Shown piece by piece: positions 1 to 7,860 of a stretch of 64,000 nt of DNA. Position 1 is the stretch's first letter; each line of letters begins with the position of its first letter. Position numbers and translations under genes: made by a program. The notes beneath the pieces were generated by a model that was not told the DNA's origin, did not search any database, and saw nothing but the letters and a program-made list of their open reading frames with translations. The DNA is taken from contig MKVX01000007.1 of NCBI GenBank assembly GCA_001899255.1, positions 62,001-126,000 on the forward strand. Reading direction: 5' to 3'. Origin of the DNA: Rhizobiales bacterium 62-47. GTDB lineage: Bacteria > Pseudomonadota > Alphaproteobacteria > Rhizobiales > Xanthobacteraceae.

Positions 1-433
1 GCGGGATGCGGCCTGCCCAGCCCGGGAAGCCATTGGAGCCCTCCGTGATCGCGGCCATACCGTTCAAGGTGTGATTGCGCCCTGTCAACAGCGTGGACCG
101 GGTCGGCGAACAGAGCGCCACCGTGTGCCATTGCGTGTAGGTGATTCCGTTCTGCGCCAGCTTATCGAGCGTCGGCATGTTGATGCGGCCTCCGTAGGGG
201 GACCAGGCCGCAAGCCCAGTATCGTCGTAGAGAACGAACAGAATGTTTGGTGCGCCAGCGGGTGCCTTCTTAGGGGTGAACGGCCCCCAGTCGGCCTTTG
301 AATCCCGGATATCGAGATTAATAGTGCCCTGAAAATCCTTGTAAGGGCCGACGGGTTGTGACTGCTGAGCCGATGCCCCGAAGGAGAGCAACGTGCCGAA
401 CGCGCCGACGATTAGATGAGATGCGAACTTCAT
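1..433 (-). CDS. Arylsulfatase, N-terminal part (runs off the window)
   Basis: The first 144 residues are visible. Residues 1-22 form a signal peptide ending in GASA, so the enzyme is periplasmic. The sulfatase fold starts near residue 62 with PNILFVLYDDTG, whose paired aspartates are metal ligands. The signature C-S-P-T-R begins at Cys108; this Cys is the residue that formylglycine-generating enzyme oxidises in type I sulfatases, and the following LTGRN is also typical. Substrate cannot be told from the fragment. The ATG is preceded by GAGGAG about 9 nt upstream. It lies on the same strand as the HAD/2H fusion and a second sulfatase, probably a sulfate-ester scavenging group. The sulfatase assignment is secure; the rest of the gene is outside the window. 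Confidence 0.93.
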   Translation of the reverse strand, partial: MKFASHLIVGAFGTLLSFGASAQQSQPVGPYKDFQGTINLDIRDSKADWGPFTPKKAPAGAPNILFVLYDDTGLAAWSPYGGRINMPTLDKLAQNGITYTQWHTVALCSPTRSTLLTGRNHTLNGMAAITEGSNGFPGWAGRIP

Positions 434-467
434 GGTTGCGAACTCCTCTACGCTTGTCTCTGATACG

Positions 468-572
468 TCATCCCACCTTGATTGCCCGGACTTCAGTCGC
501 ACGCTCATCGACCGGGATAATCGGCAGCTCGCCCGGTTTCGTCACGGGCAGACTACGCAGGTAGTCCATCAT
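468..572 (-). other. 34-codon ORF in the gap, possibly the end of a decayed gene
   Basis: Between the HAD/2H gene and the sulfatase is a 34-residue frame starting MMDYLRSLPVTKPGELPIIP. The same frame is open further upstream (LAILREIKE) apart from one TAG, and codon usage there looks protein-like. It may be a small gene with a weak GGAG-containing leader, or the C-terminal remnant of a gene with an in-frame stop. I do not recognise the family. Confidence 0.3.
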
Positions 573-620
573 CGCCTGCTACTCCTTGATCTCCCGCAAG
601 ATAGCGAGCCCGAACTCGCC

Positions 621-2285
621 TCAAGGCTTCAAATCGAATTCCTTGAGCTTCTTCGCCGCGGTGCCGAACTGGCCGAGCTGGAAGACCGCCGCGCCTGCAG
701 GCGAAAAAGTGAACCTCTCAAACGGCTCGGCGAGAAACTTGTCGAGGTAGCTGCGCGGACCGACACCGACGCTGACATGGGGATTGAAGTGGTCGCCCGA
801 GTAGTTCGGGACGAACGTTGAAACATATTCAATCAAGCCCGGATCAATGACGCGATCATCGGGTGTCGTAACAAATGCTCCGGACGCGCCGCTCGGCACT
901 GTGAAGGGAGCCACGGCGGCGATCAGGTCCGCCTGCAGCTTGAGCAGCTCAGGCGTCGGCCGTGCCACAATCCCCGGGACACCGAGATCATTGCTTGGGG
1001 CGTAGTAATACTTGACTGCGTCGAGCTTCATCCCGGTGATATTGGCGCTGGCAAACACCTTTCCGGCAGCTTCATAGACCTTGTCGAGGTCGGCCGTGCG
1101 GACGAAACGCTGGATCATCGTCACGTGCGGCCGGTGCGCCGCATCCAGCGCAAAACCCCTCGGAAAGATATTCAGGAGGCTTGCGTTCGCGGCCTCGGCG
1201 CGCCGGAGCATGGTGGCGTCCGGCTCGAGCAGGATATCGATGGCGGTGACGGGCGACGGCTCGAACGGAAAGACCTGGCGCCAATCGTTCTTCATGCTCA
1301 CGACGGTCCAGCCGTCCTTTTTCGCCTGGTCGTGAAGAGCCTGCGGGAACGCCCCGAGCTTGGGTTCCGGCAGACCCAGCGCCGGACCGTAGGCATATTC
1401 GCGCGCCGCATCGTCATGCAGCACCAGAAGCTCGAACCGTGCACCGCTGCCGCCCTGGGTGTATTCCAGCATCTCCTGATCGCCACGAGAATTGCCGAAC
1501 GCGGCGATCGGGCGGCGGCCAATGTGCTGGTTGATGCCGACGGGCTTGTCGGCCTTGTCATCGTTGAAATTCAGTTCCGGCAGGCGCACCAGGACCGGCT
1601 TGCCGTCGCGCATTTCGAACTTCGTCTTGATGCTGCTGCCGACCACCTGTTCCGGCGGTATGCCATAAACCCATCCCGCCCATGGGCGCATGAATTCGAT
1701 GCCGCCACCGGAGACAATGAAGGTCTTGAAGCCGTTCGCGCGCAGATAGGAGAGAACTTCGAGCATCGGCTGATAGACCATGTCGGTAAAGAGCTGGCCG
1801 GTCTTCGGATGCTTCGCCGTGGCGATCCAGTGCTTCACGATCTGCTCAAACTCCGCCACCGTGTTGCCTGCGTGGGCAACCATGATGATCTCGAGGAGTG
1901 CGCGATCGCCGCCAGCCAGCGCCGTCTGCAAATCGCCCTTGAGAAGCGAGGCGAACGGCTCGGTCGTATTCCACTCGGGATGCTGCGGTGCCAGCGCCTT
2001 CACGCGATCCAGCACAAAATACAATTGCACGGGCACCGGCTGCTCGCACCAAAGGGTACCATCGTTGTCGAAGGTTGCGATGCGCTCGGGGACCGGCACG
2101 AAGTCCGGCGAGTCGGGTTCAGTGACTTTCTCGACAAACGCGATGATTGATCGTTTCGCCGGGCCATTATTCCAGGATGGCAAGGGGTCGGCGGCCCGAG
2201 AAGCGCCTGTGGTCAACACCAACACGCAAACCAGCGCAACAGCCGCCAGAACTGGCTTGAGGTTGGCTCTCGACAGCTTAAGCAT
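621..2285 (-). CDS. Secreted HAD phosphatase fused to a 2H-phosphoesterase-like domain
   Basis: About 554 residues. A signal peptide (VLAAVALVCVLVLTTGASRA) is followed by a HAD domain with the nucleophile motif FDNDGTLW; in the numbering used here the catalytic aspartates are about 73 and 75. From about residue 345 a second domain has two H-x-T/S motifs, PHVTMI (His387) and NPHVSVG (His503), roughly 116 residues apart. That is the layout of 2H phosphoesterases (2'-5' RNA ligase/cyclic phosphodiesterase type). The first Met is seven codons upstream (2306), but the second has AAGG at good spacing and gives a cleaner signal peptide, so I use it. A periplasmic phosphatase joined to a cyclic-phosphodiesterase domain could empty phosphate from cyclic phosphodiesters. 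Activity is inferred from motifs only. Confidence 0.8.
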   Translation of the reverse strand: MLKLSRANLKPVLAAVALVCVLVLTTGASRAADPLPSWNNGPAKRSIIAFVEKVTEPDSPDFVPVPERIATFDNDGTLWCEQPVPVQLYFVLDRVKALAPQHPEWNTTEPFASLLKGDLQTALAGGDRALLEIIMVAHAGNTVAEFEQIVKHWIATAKHPKTGQLFTDMVYQPMLEVLSYLRANGFKTFIVSGGGIEFMRPWAGWVYGIPPEQVVGSSIKTKFEMRDGKPVLVRLPELNFNDDKADKPVGINQHIGRRPIAAFGNSRGDQEMLEYTQGGSGARFELLVLHDDAAREYAYGPALGLPEPKLGAFPQALHDQAKKDGWTVVSMKNDWRQVFPFEPSPVTAIDILLEPDATMLRRAEAANASLLNIFPRGFALDAAHRPHVTMIQRFVRTADLDKVYEAAGKVFASANITGMKLDAVKYYYAPSNDLGVPGIVARPTPELLKLQADLIAAVAPFTVPSGASGAFVTTPDDRVIDPGLIEYVSTFVPNYSGDHFNPHVSVGVGPRSYLDKFLAEPFERFTFSPAGAAVFQLGQFGTAAKKLKEFDLKP

Positions 2286-2355
2286 GGACTCGACCTTTTT
2301 CTGCATCCGAATCGCTACACCTAGTTGTCCCTGCTATCGCAGTGACGCTGAGCAA

Positions 2356-2378
2356 GCCGGCCGCTCGATGCGGCCGGC
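2356..2378 (-). terminator. GC-rich hairpin between sulfatase and HAD/2H genes
   Basis: A 9-bp perfect stem, GCCGGCCGC with GCGGCCGGC, encloses a 5-nt loop. It lies just after the stop of the sulfatase gene and before the HAD/2H gene on the minus strand. There is no U-tract, so it is either a weak terminator or an mRNA-stabilising hairpin. Confidence 0.5.
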
Positions 2379-2404
2379 TCGTTGCTTGGCCAGGAGACGG
2401 CTGC

Positions 2405-4018
2405 TTAATCCTTCGATCCCGACTCCTTCATCTTCTGCATCACTTCGTCCATGTTGAATGTGGCCGCCTTCTGCCGCTGCGGATATTCCTTGAACGTCGC
2501 CAGGAACTGACCGACATAGGCCTGCGCCGGAACCAGCGCGAAGACGTGATCGAATATCCAGTCGTAGTAGGTATTCGACGTAATGTCCGCGCGCTCATAC
2601 GGATCGGTCCGCAGATTGAAGATCTTCGGGACCCGCAGGTTGACGAATGGCTCAGACCAGATGCGAAGCGTTCCCTGCGCCCGCTGTTCCATGAAAACGA
2701 ACTTCCAGTTGTCGTAACGTAGACCGGTCAGCTGCTGATCGTCGTTGATGTAGAAGAAGGACTCCCGCGGGCTCTTTGGAGATTGCCCAGTGAGGTAAGG
2801 CACAAGATTGTCGCCGTCGAGATGAACCTTGTAGGTCATGTCGCCGACCTTGTAGCCCCGGGCGAGCTTGTCTTTGACTTCCGTGTCACCAGCGACCGCA
2901 AGGATCGTCGGCAGCATGTCGAGGTGAGCTACCATCTCGTTCGATACCGTTCCGGGCTTGATCTTGCCGGGCCAGCGGAACATTGCAGGCACCCGGTAGG
3001 CGCCTTCCCAGTTCGAGTTCTTCTCGTTCCGGAATGGCGTCATTGCTCCGTCCGGCCACGAGTTCATGTGCGGACCGTTATCAGTCGAATACATAACGAA
3101 GGTGTTGTCCGCGATCTTCAGGTCGTCCAGCACCTTGAGGACCTCCCCGACATTTCGGTCGTGATCGATCATGGTGTCGTGGTACGGGCTCTGCCAGCGC
3201 CCGGCCTGACCGATACTTTCCGGCTTGGTGTGCGTGCGCAAGTGCATGTGGGTGAAGTTCACCCAGACGAACATCGGCTTTCCGGCCGCATTCTGTCGCT
3301 TGATGAAGTCCACGGCACGCGCTGCGGTGTCGTCATCAATGGTTTCCATCCGCTTCTTGGTCAGCGGGCCGGTGTCAATACAGACCTGCCTGCCGACCTT
3401 GCCGAAGCGCGGGTCGACCGTCGGGTCATCCTTGTCTGATGCCTTGCAATCCATGACGCCGCGCGGTCCGAAGTTATTGCGGAAGTTCGGGAAGTCCTTC
3501 TCTTTCGGATAGTCAGGCAGTTCCGGCTCTTCCTCGGCGTTCAGATGATAGAGGTTGCCGTAGAACTCATCGAAGCCATGCACGGTCGGCAGGTATTCGT
3601 TGCGGTCGCCGAGATGGTTTTTGCCAAACTGTCCGGTGGCGTAGCCGAGCGGCTTGAGCATTTCGGCGATCGTCGGATCTTCCTTCTGCAGCCCGAGGGC
3701 CGCTCCGGGAAGGCCGACCTTGGTCAGGCCGGTGCGCAAACCGGACTGACCGGTGATGAATGAGGCGCGGCCGGCGGTGCAGCTCTGCTCGGCGTAGAAA
3801 TCGGTGAACATCACGCCTTCGCTGGCGACCCTGTCGATGTTCGGTGTCTGATAGCCCATCATTCCGCGCGAATAGGCGCTGACATTGGATTGGCCGATGT
3901 CGTCACCCCAGATGATGACGATGTTGGGTTTCTTCGGTGACTGCGCCTGAACCGGCGCAGCCTGCAGCGAAGCGGCCGCCAGGCCCAGTGCTGCAAACAG
4001 AATTCGTTTGAGATTCAT
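2405..4018 (-). CDS. Arylsulfatase with C-T-A-G-R active site
   Basis: 537 residues, full length for a type I sulfatase. A signal peptide (1-25, ending VQA) is followed by PNIVIIWGDDIG with the paired metal-ligand aspartates. The modification motif is C-T-A-G-R at Cys80, with Ala where most sulfatases have Pro; this C-x-A-x-R variant occurs in the family and still needs conversion of Cys to formylglycine. MYSTDNGPHMNSWPDG (about 310-325) supplies further Asp/Asn metal ligands. A GAAGGA ribosome site precedes the ATG. It differs in its active-site motif from the sulfatase at the left edge, so the two probably take different substrates. No formylglycine-generating enzyme is in the window. Family certain, substrate unknown. 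Confidence 0.93.
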   Translation of the reverse strand: MNLKRILFAALGLAAASLQAAPVQAQSPKKPNIVIIWGDDIGQSNVSAYSRGMMGYQTPNIDRVASEGVMFTDFYAEQSCTAGRASFITGQSGLRTGLTKVGLPGAALGLQKEDPTIAEMLKPLGYATGQFGKNHLGDRNEYLPTVHGFDEFYGNLYHLNAEEEPELPDYPKEKDFPNFRNNFGPRGVMDCKASDKDDPTVDPRFGKVGRQVCIDTGPLTKKRMETIDDDTAARAVDFIKRQNAAGKPMFVWVNFTHMHLRTHTKPESIGQAGRWQSPYHDTMIDHDRNVGEVLKVLDDLKIADNTFVMYSTDNGPHMNSWPDGAMTPFRNEKNSNWEGAYRVPAMFRWPGKIKPGTVSNEMVAHLDMLPTILAVAGDTEVKDKLARGYKVGDMTYKVHLDGDNLVPYLTGQSPKSPRESFFYINDDQQLTGLRYDNWKFVFMEQRAQGTLRIWSEPFVNLRVPKIFNLRTDPYERADITSNTYYDWIFDHVFALVPAQAYVGQFLATFKEYPQRQKAATFNMDEVMQKMKESGSKD

Positions 4019-4080
4019 TCTGCATCGTCCTTCTTGCTTGCGCGATCGAGCTTAATCTTCGCCGCTACACTTCCGATCAC

Positions 4081-4112
4081 CGAGGGTCGTCAGACGCGGC
4101 CGACGACTCTCG
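4081..4112 (-). terminator. Imperfect hairpin after the 82-aa secreted protein gene
   Basis: GAGGGTCGTC pairs with GACGACTCTC (9 of 10) around a short loop, just past the stop codon of the minus-strand gene at 4133. It lacks a T-run on the minus strand. Confidence 0.4.
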
Positions 4113-4132
4113 ACGTCGAATGAGCGGATCAC

Positions 4133-4381
4133 TCAAGGCCTGAAGCCCATCCGTCTCGCACATTCCCTGTACTTGTCGGTCCGCAGCGCCATCACGCCAG
4201 ATTCATCGTTCGGATTTCCGGGCACTGCCGCGATCGCGTCGGAGATGCACTTCTCCCGCGCCTTGTACGAGTCAACTTGAGCCTTTTGAGGTGCAGAACT
4301 CTTCGTCGCCGCCTGGCTTGCGGTCGGCAGCAGAGCTGAGAGAAGAACGGTAAGGACGATGGTTGAACATGAGCATTTCAC
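4133..4381 (-). CDS. Small secreted protein (82 aa), sigma-54 promoter
   Basis: I place the start at a GTG at 4381 because AAGGAGG lies 6 nt upstream and the product then begins with a clean signal peptide (CSTIVLTVLLSALLPTASQA). The upstream in-frame ATG would add 51 residues unlike any signal. The mature part is about 60 residues, polar, with two cysteines (EKCISDAI and YRECARRM) that could form a disulfide. I do not recognise a domain. Upstream lie a canonical -24/-12 promoter and a tandem 13-bp site pair shared with three other genes here, which suggests it is part of one envelope or stress regulon. Function unknown; start and secretion are well supported. Confidence 0.72.
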   Translation of the reverse strand: MKCSCSTIVLTVLLSALLPTASQAATKSSAPQKAQVDSYKAREKCISDAIAAVPGNPNDESGVMALRTDKYRECARRMGFRP

Positions 4382-4479
4382 TTTTCGCCTCCTTGGGCTC
4401 GATAGTTTCACGATGAGAACGTCATGCGTCGTCGCAAGCGCGTGTGCGATTGCTCTGCCGTCATACAGAACATCTCCTC

Positions 4480-4494
4480 GCAAGAAGCGGGCCA
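4480..4494 (-). promoter_or_regulatory. Sigma-54 promoter A
   Basis: On the minus strand the sequence reads TGGCCCGCTTCTTGC, with GG-N10-GC spacing as required for -24/-12 promoters. Transcription should begin about 12 nt downstream, leaving a leader of about 87 nt before the GTG at 4381. An identical 15-mer lies before opgC. Confidence 0.85.
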
Positions 4495-4593
4495 GCATGC
4501 GCAGCCGGTGCATGAAGGGAAAGCGGTTGCGCAATCAGGCAGTTATCAGGTCACCCGCGGCGCTATCGCAGACACCACCGCGAGAGTCGCGCC

Positions 4594-4625
4594 CGAAATA
4601 TCGGAGATCGCCCGAAATATCGGAG
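4594..4625. promoter_or_regulatory. Tandem activator sites A
   Basis: Two copies of CGAAATATCGGAG (plus strand) lie at 4594-4606 and 4613-4625, 19 bp apart. The proximal copy is 100 positions from the T of the -24 element. Each copy holds the dyad CGA-N4-TCG. The same pair, orientation and distance recur at three other sigma-54 promoters here, so this is very likely an upstream activating sequence. Confidence 0.8.
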
Positions 4626-4796
4626 TCACCTCGCCTGACTTGGCCGGCATATTCTTCCCAGGCTTGTATCGGGCTTCTTCAAACTTCCCGGCTCGGCAAA
4701 TTCGATCGTTGGTCACGAAGTCGACAACACGTGGATCGACAGAGGCTGCCAGACGCTCAGCATGCATAGATACCAATTATTTTTACGCGCGCTCGC

Positions 4797-4837
4797 TTGA
4801 CCCACGTCAAGACTGCACAAGAGCGCGGGAGTACATT
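4797..4837 (+). promoter_or_regulatory. FixK/FNR-type promoter before a secreted protein
   Basis: TTGACCCACGTCAA (4797-4810) is a TTGA-N6-TCAA box of the FNR/FixK class. A possible -10, TACATT, is at 4832-4837, which puts the box centre about 41 bp from the start site, as in class II FNR/FixK promoters. It drives the gene at 4866. Confidence 0.65.
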
Positions 4838-4865
4838 TTTTCTTTTGGAACAGCAGGAGCACAGA

Positions 4866-5243
4866 ATGAAATCAACCACGGTTTTCGCGTTGGCAGTATT
4901 GGTCGCCGCACCGACACTGGCATCATTCTCGCCGGCCCAGGCAGCTTCGGAATGCCCGGCAACGGGTTCACTGTCGGGCTGGGGCGTCAATTCAACAGTC
5001 TATTTCGACATCACATCCGGCGGGACTTGCCTGTTTCCAATCAGGCTGGAAGGGGAAGTCAAGAGCTCGCGCATTTCGCAGAAGCCGGCGCACGGAACGT
5101 TAAAGCGGCTGAACCTCTCCACTTTCCAGTATACTGCGAAGCCGGGATACAAGGGCGCCGATGTCATGGCCATCACGGCCACCGGCAAAGGTCCGACATC
5201 ATCCGGCACCTCATCTATCACTGCGAACGCAACGGTTCGATAG
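4866..5243 (+). CDS. Secreted Ig/cadherin-like single-domain protein (125 aa)
   Basis: The start at 4866 is set by GCAGGAG about 6 nt upstream; the longer frame adds 23 unlikely residues. Residues 1-28 form a signal peptide ending PAQA. The mature protein is one small domain with two cysteines and the pattern KPAHGTLKRLNLSTFQYTAKPGYKGAD. That resembles the beta-sandwich repeat seen in cadherin-like and Ig-like bacterial surface proteins (P-x-H-G-x-L ... F-x-Y-x-P-x-x-G-Y-x-G-x-D). It probably works in the periplasm or at the surface. The FixK/FNR-type box points to induction at low oxygen. It is divergent from the 82-aa secreted protein, with about 480 bp between. Domain resemblance is by eye. 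Confidence 0.75.
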   Translation: MKSTTVFALAVLVAAPTLASFSPAQAASECPATGSLSGWGVNSTVYFDITSGGTCLFPIRLEGEVKSSRISQKPAHGTLKRLNLSTFQYTAKPGYKGADVMAITATGKGPTSSGTSSITANATVR

Positions 5244-5259
5244 AGCTGCTTTCACATTC

Positions 5260-5295
5260 ATTCGACGGCTCGCCCTTCGACGCGGGCCGTTGAAT
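5260..5295. terminator. Hairpin between convergent genes
   Basis: ATTCGACGGCTCGC and GCGGGCCGTTGAAT can pair at 12 of 14 positions around an 8-nt loop. It sits between the stop codons of the plus-strand Ig-like gene and the minus-strand TAXI gene, so it may act in both directions. Confidence 0.6.
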
Positions 5296-5375
5296 GCTTG
5301 GTGCCCCGATCGTCATGTTCTGGATGACCGGATATACGATGAGACGCACGCTTGGGGACGACAGCCTTCAGAACG

Positions 5376-6671
5376 TCATCCCCGGCTTGCATCGGAATTC
5401 ATTGTGAGACGGGTACGTACCAGATCGATATGACTTCGCAGCGTGTACAGATTACTCGCATAGACAGTGGGCAGTCGAAGATGGTTCGCACGCAGATCAA
5501 TTTGGTCAAGCTTTGAGTTCAAGACGCGGGCGTCGAACCCCTCTCCCTTTGCCTCCATGTCGGCCTCTATCAACCTAATCTCGCCATAGAGTCGCATGAT
5601 CTTCCGTTGCATCATCCAGTCGTAGGTCTGCGGCAGAAACTTGAACGCTGGATACAACAACGCGGCTAGCGGGATCAGCACGACAATGGTCTGTTCGATT
5701 AATGTCGCAATCCAAAACGGAAGGTATCCCTGCAAGAACGGGCGGCCGGACTTGTAGAAGCGACGCGCTTCTACACTCAACGGAAGGTCACTGGACTCAG
5801 CAGCGGGGAATTGCGCCGCCTTCTGGAAGATCCCAGGCGGCGAATGAATCTCAACGGCTGCATCAAGCAGCAAGTATTGCAAGGCAGGATGTAGATCCCC
5901 GCGCACGACGAGACTGGCCTTTGGCGCCAACAGAATAACGTCCGACGGGGGGCGGATGCTCGATAGATCGAGAACCCCGGCAGGCAGGACCAGCTTGTGC
6001 AGAAAAGGATAGATGGCAATGAGAGCGTCCGCGTGCTCGTAGCTTTCAGCCTCGATGCCCTTGGCATTGAGCAGAGACTGGATGACGGGCGACTCCCAGC
6101 CTGTCACGATAAATGCCCCGTCGATCTCGCCGGCAATCAGTTTTCGAGCAGCGATCTCCGGCGCAAACCCGAATAATTCGCCGACGACACTATCGAGCTT
6201 TGTCCTTGACAGTATTTGCAGCGCCAGCCCGCGTCCGCCGCTCCCTTCGGGCCCTATCGAAATTCGCCGACCCTTGACCCCCGGCCCGCCCGCACCCGTC
6301 CGCCGGAAGAGCCAGAGCGGCTCATAGAAGATCGTGCCGAGCGACTCGAGCTGGGGGGATTCCTTCTTGGTTGTGGTGCCACCCTGTACGAAGCCGACGC
6401 TGACGCCGGACCTAGAATCTCGCAACCGTTTCAAATTTTCAAGGCTGCCGGCCGTTTCTTGCAATTGTAGCTCGACGCCTTCCCTGGCCAGAATTTCACG
6501 GTACCGGATACCCAGTTCGTGATTGGCGCCGCCCTTGACGCCGGTAGCCATCGCAATCGTACGTGGCGGCAACGAGTTCCAGGCGAAGAGGCCTGCACCA
6601 AACAAAACTGCCGTTGTCGCGACAGCCGCAACGTAGCGCGAGATCTTCCGAGCATCATTCGCAGCACTCAT
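5376..6671 (-). CDS. Membrane-anchored TAXI-family (TRAP/NMT1-like) binding protein
   Basis: 431 residues. An N-terminal membrane segment (about 12-32) is followed by a periplasmic binding fold starting IAMATGVKGGANHELGIRYREIL, typical of TAXI-type solute receptors that go with TRAP transporters. FVQGGTTTK and ISIGPEGSGGRGLALQIL are the usual ligand-loop regions. A second hydrophobic segment (FWIATLIEQTIVVLIPLAALLYP, about 320-345) and a charged tail follow, so both ends are membrane-tethered, unlike free TAXI receptors. No TRAP permease gene is nearby, so it may be a sensor-type orphan or work with a distant permease. It follows two outer-membrane protein genes on the same strand and may be cotranscribed with them. 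Ligand unknown. Confidence 0.8.
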   Translation of the reverse strand: MSAANDARKISRYVAAVATTAVLFGAGLFAWNSLPPRTIAMATGVKGGANHELGIRYREILAREGVELQLQETAGSLENLKRLRDSRSGVSVGFVQGGTTTKKESPQLESLGTIFYEPLWLFRRTGAGGPGVKGRRISIGPEGSGGRGLALQILSRTKLDSVVGELFGFAPEIAARKLIAGEIDGAFIVTGWESPVIQSLLNAKGIEAESYEHADALIAIYPFLHKLVLPAGVLDLSSIRPPSDVILLAPKASLVVRGDLHPALQYLLLDAAVEIHSPPGIFQKAAQFPAAESSDLPLSVEARRFYKSGRPFLQGYLPFWIATLIEQTIVVLIPLAALLYPAFKFLPQTYDWMMQRKIMRLYGEIRLIEADMEAKGEGFDARVLNSKLDQIDLRANHLRLPTVYASNLYTLRSHIDLVRTRLTMNSDASRG

Positions 6672-6741
6672 TGACCGATAATCCCGCGCCGCGCACGTCA
6701 GCGTCGGCTACTTCGCGCGCTGCATCCCATGGACGACCCAT

Positions 6742-7833
6742 CTATTTGGAAACCATGTTCCTCAGTGGCGGCGCAGTTGATATGGGCGCCGCTGGCGATA
6801 TCGAGAGAGTGAGCCACGCATTCCACCCTTCGGGACGGTGCTCCGCGCCGAATTCCTTGTAGCCCTTGAGGTTCAAGTAGCCTTGCTTGTCTCCGATAGG
6901 AAAAAAGTATCCGATCTGCGGGCCAACGCCGAAAACGCGGGATTTGAAGTCGCCCAGGATTGGCAGAGCACCGCTGTCAGCGGTAAGCTGCTGATAGGCA
7001 TAGCCGACGACGCCGATCAGCAGTTGTTTTGACAGGAATTGCGACGCCGCCCAATCGACATGGAAGTCTATCCCGTTTCTATATTGGGTATCAGGATTCT
7101 TGAAATTGTAGGTGAAACCACCCGCCGCCGTGAACTCATGGCCCGTTTGCGGATTCAGATATGTGTAGCCCGCGCCGGCGTCGATCGCGCCGTGACCGAT
7201 CCCCACGTTGGCCAGGCGATTTGGATCGTAAGCGCCGACCGGGATATCGCCCGCCACGTAGGTCATGAAATTGTGGACGCCCTGGTTCCAGCGGATCGTT
7301 GCGTTCGGATACAGATCGCCGAAGGCGGTCACGGAATCCGCAAGACTGCCCGATCTTGTAAAGCCGAATGGACCAGCAGAGCTGGTCAGTGTGGCATCGA
7401 CCGAGGCTTGGCTACGGCCATAAATTCCCATGGCACTCAACGCCAATTGCCCGCCGAAAACGGGAGTCGCGAAAACGTAGCTCGGCACCACGATTCCGAG
7501 GTCGCCCCGCGCATCCAGATTCGCGGTGATGGTGCCGGTGACGTTCGCCGTGAGCCCGCCGCGAGTGACCTGCCGTGCAACTGCGACGTTGCCGTTCGCG
7601 GAGACGCTCGTATGGTAGTACATCGCCGCCACTGACCATCCGGCCTGCTGGGGAACTGCCGTAAGGCTCCCATACAGGCCGGGGCTCCAGAAGCTAACGC
7701 CGCCCTCGTCCGCCATGGACATTCGAGGAAGGCACGCAAGCGCCAATGCGCTCGATACCGTCAGCAGACGGCTTGCTTTGCCGATTGTCGAAGTTGCCTT
7801 GGCTCTTGAGCCATTATCCGCAGTCAAGTGCAT
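6742..7833 (-). CDS. Outer-membrane channel protein, MetA-pathway-of-phenol type
   Basis: 363 residues with a signal peptide ending SMADEGG. The start VSFWSPGLYGSLTAVPQQAGWSVAAMYYHTS and the alternating hydrophobic strands match the Phenol_MetA_deg family, barrel proteins linked to uptake of hydrophobic compounds. GHEFTAAGGFTYNFKNPDTQYRNG is a typical central block. The C-terminus ends in a non-aromatic tail after the last strand. GGGGGAG precedes the ATG. It starts 27 bp after the double-barrel gene, so the two are probably cotranscribed. Substrate unknown. Confidence 0.82.
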   Translation of the reverse strand: MHLTADNGSRAKATSTIGKASRLLTVSSALALACLPRMSMADEGGVSFWSPGLYGSLTAVPQQAGWSVAAMYYHTSVSANGNVAVARQVTRGGLTANVTGTITANLDARGDLGIVVPSYVFATPVFGGQLALSAMGIYGRSQASVDATLTSSAGPFGFTRSGSLADSVTAFGDLYPNATIRWNQGVHNFMTYVAGDIPVGAYDPNRLANVGIGHGAIDAGAGYTYLNPQTGHEFTAAGGFTYNFKNPDTQYRNGIDFHVDWAASQFLSKQLLIGVVGYAYQQLTADSGALPILGDFKSRVFGVGPQIGYFFPIGDKQGYLNLKGYKEFGAEHRPEGWNAWLTLSISPAAPISTAPPLRNMVSK

Positions 7834-7860
7834 GTGGTCACTCCCCCCATAAACCCATCG

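Noticed and set aside
1125-2150. 341-codon plus-strand frame
   Set aside because: It is the mirror frame of the HAD/2H gene, a common effect of high GC.
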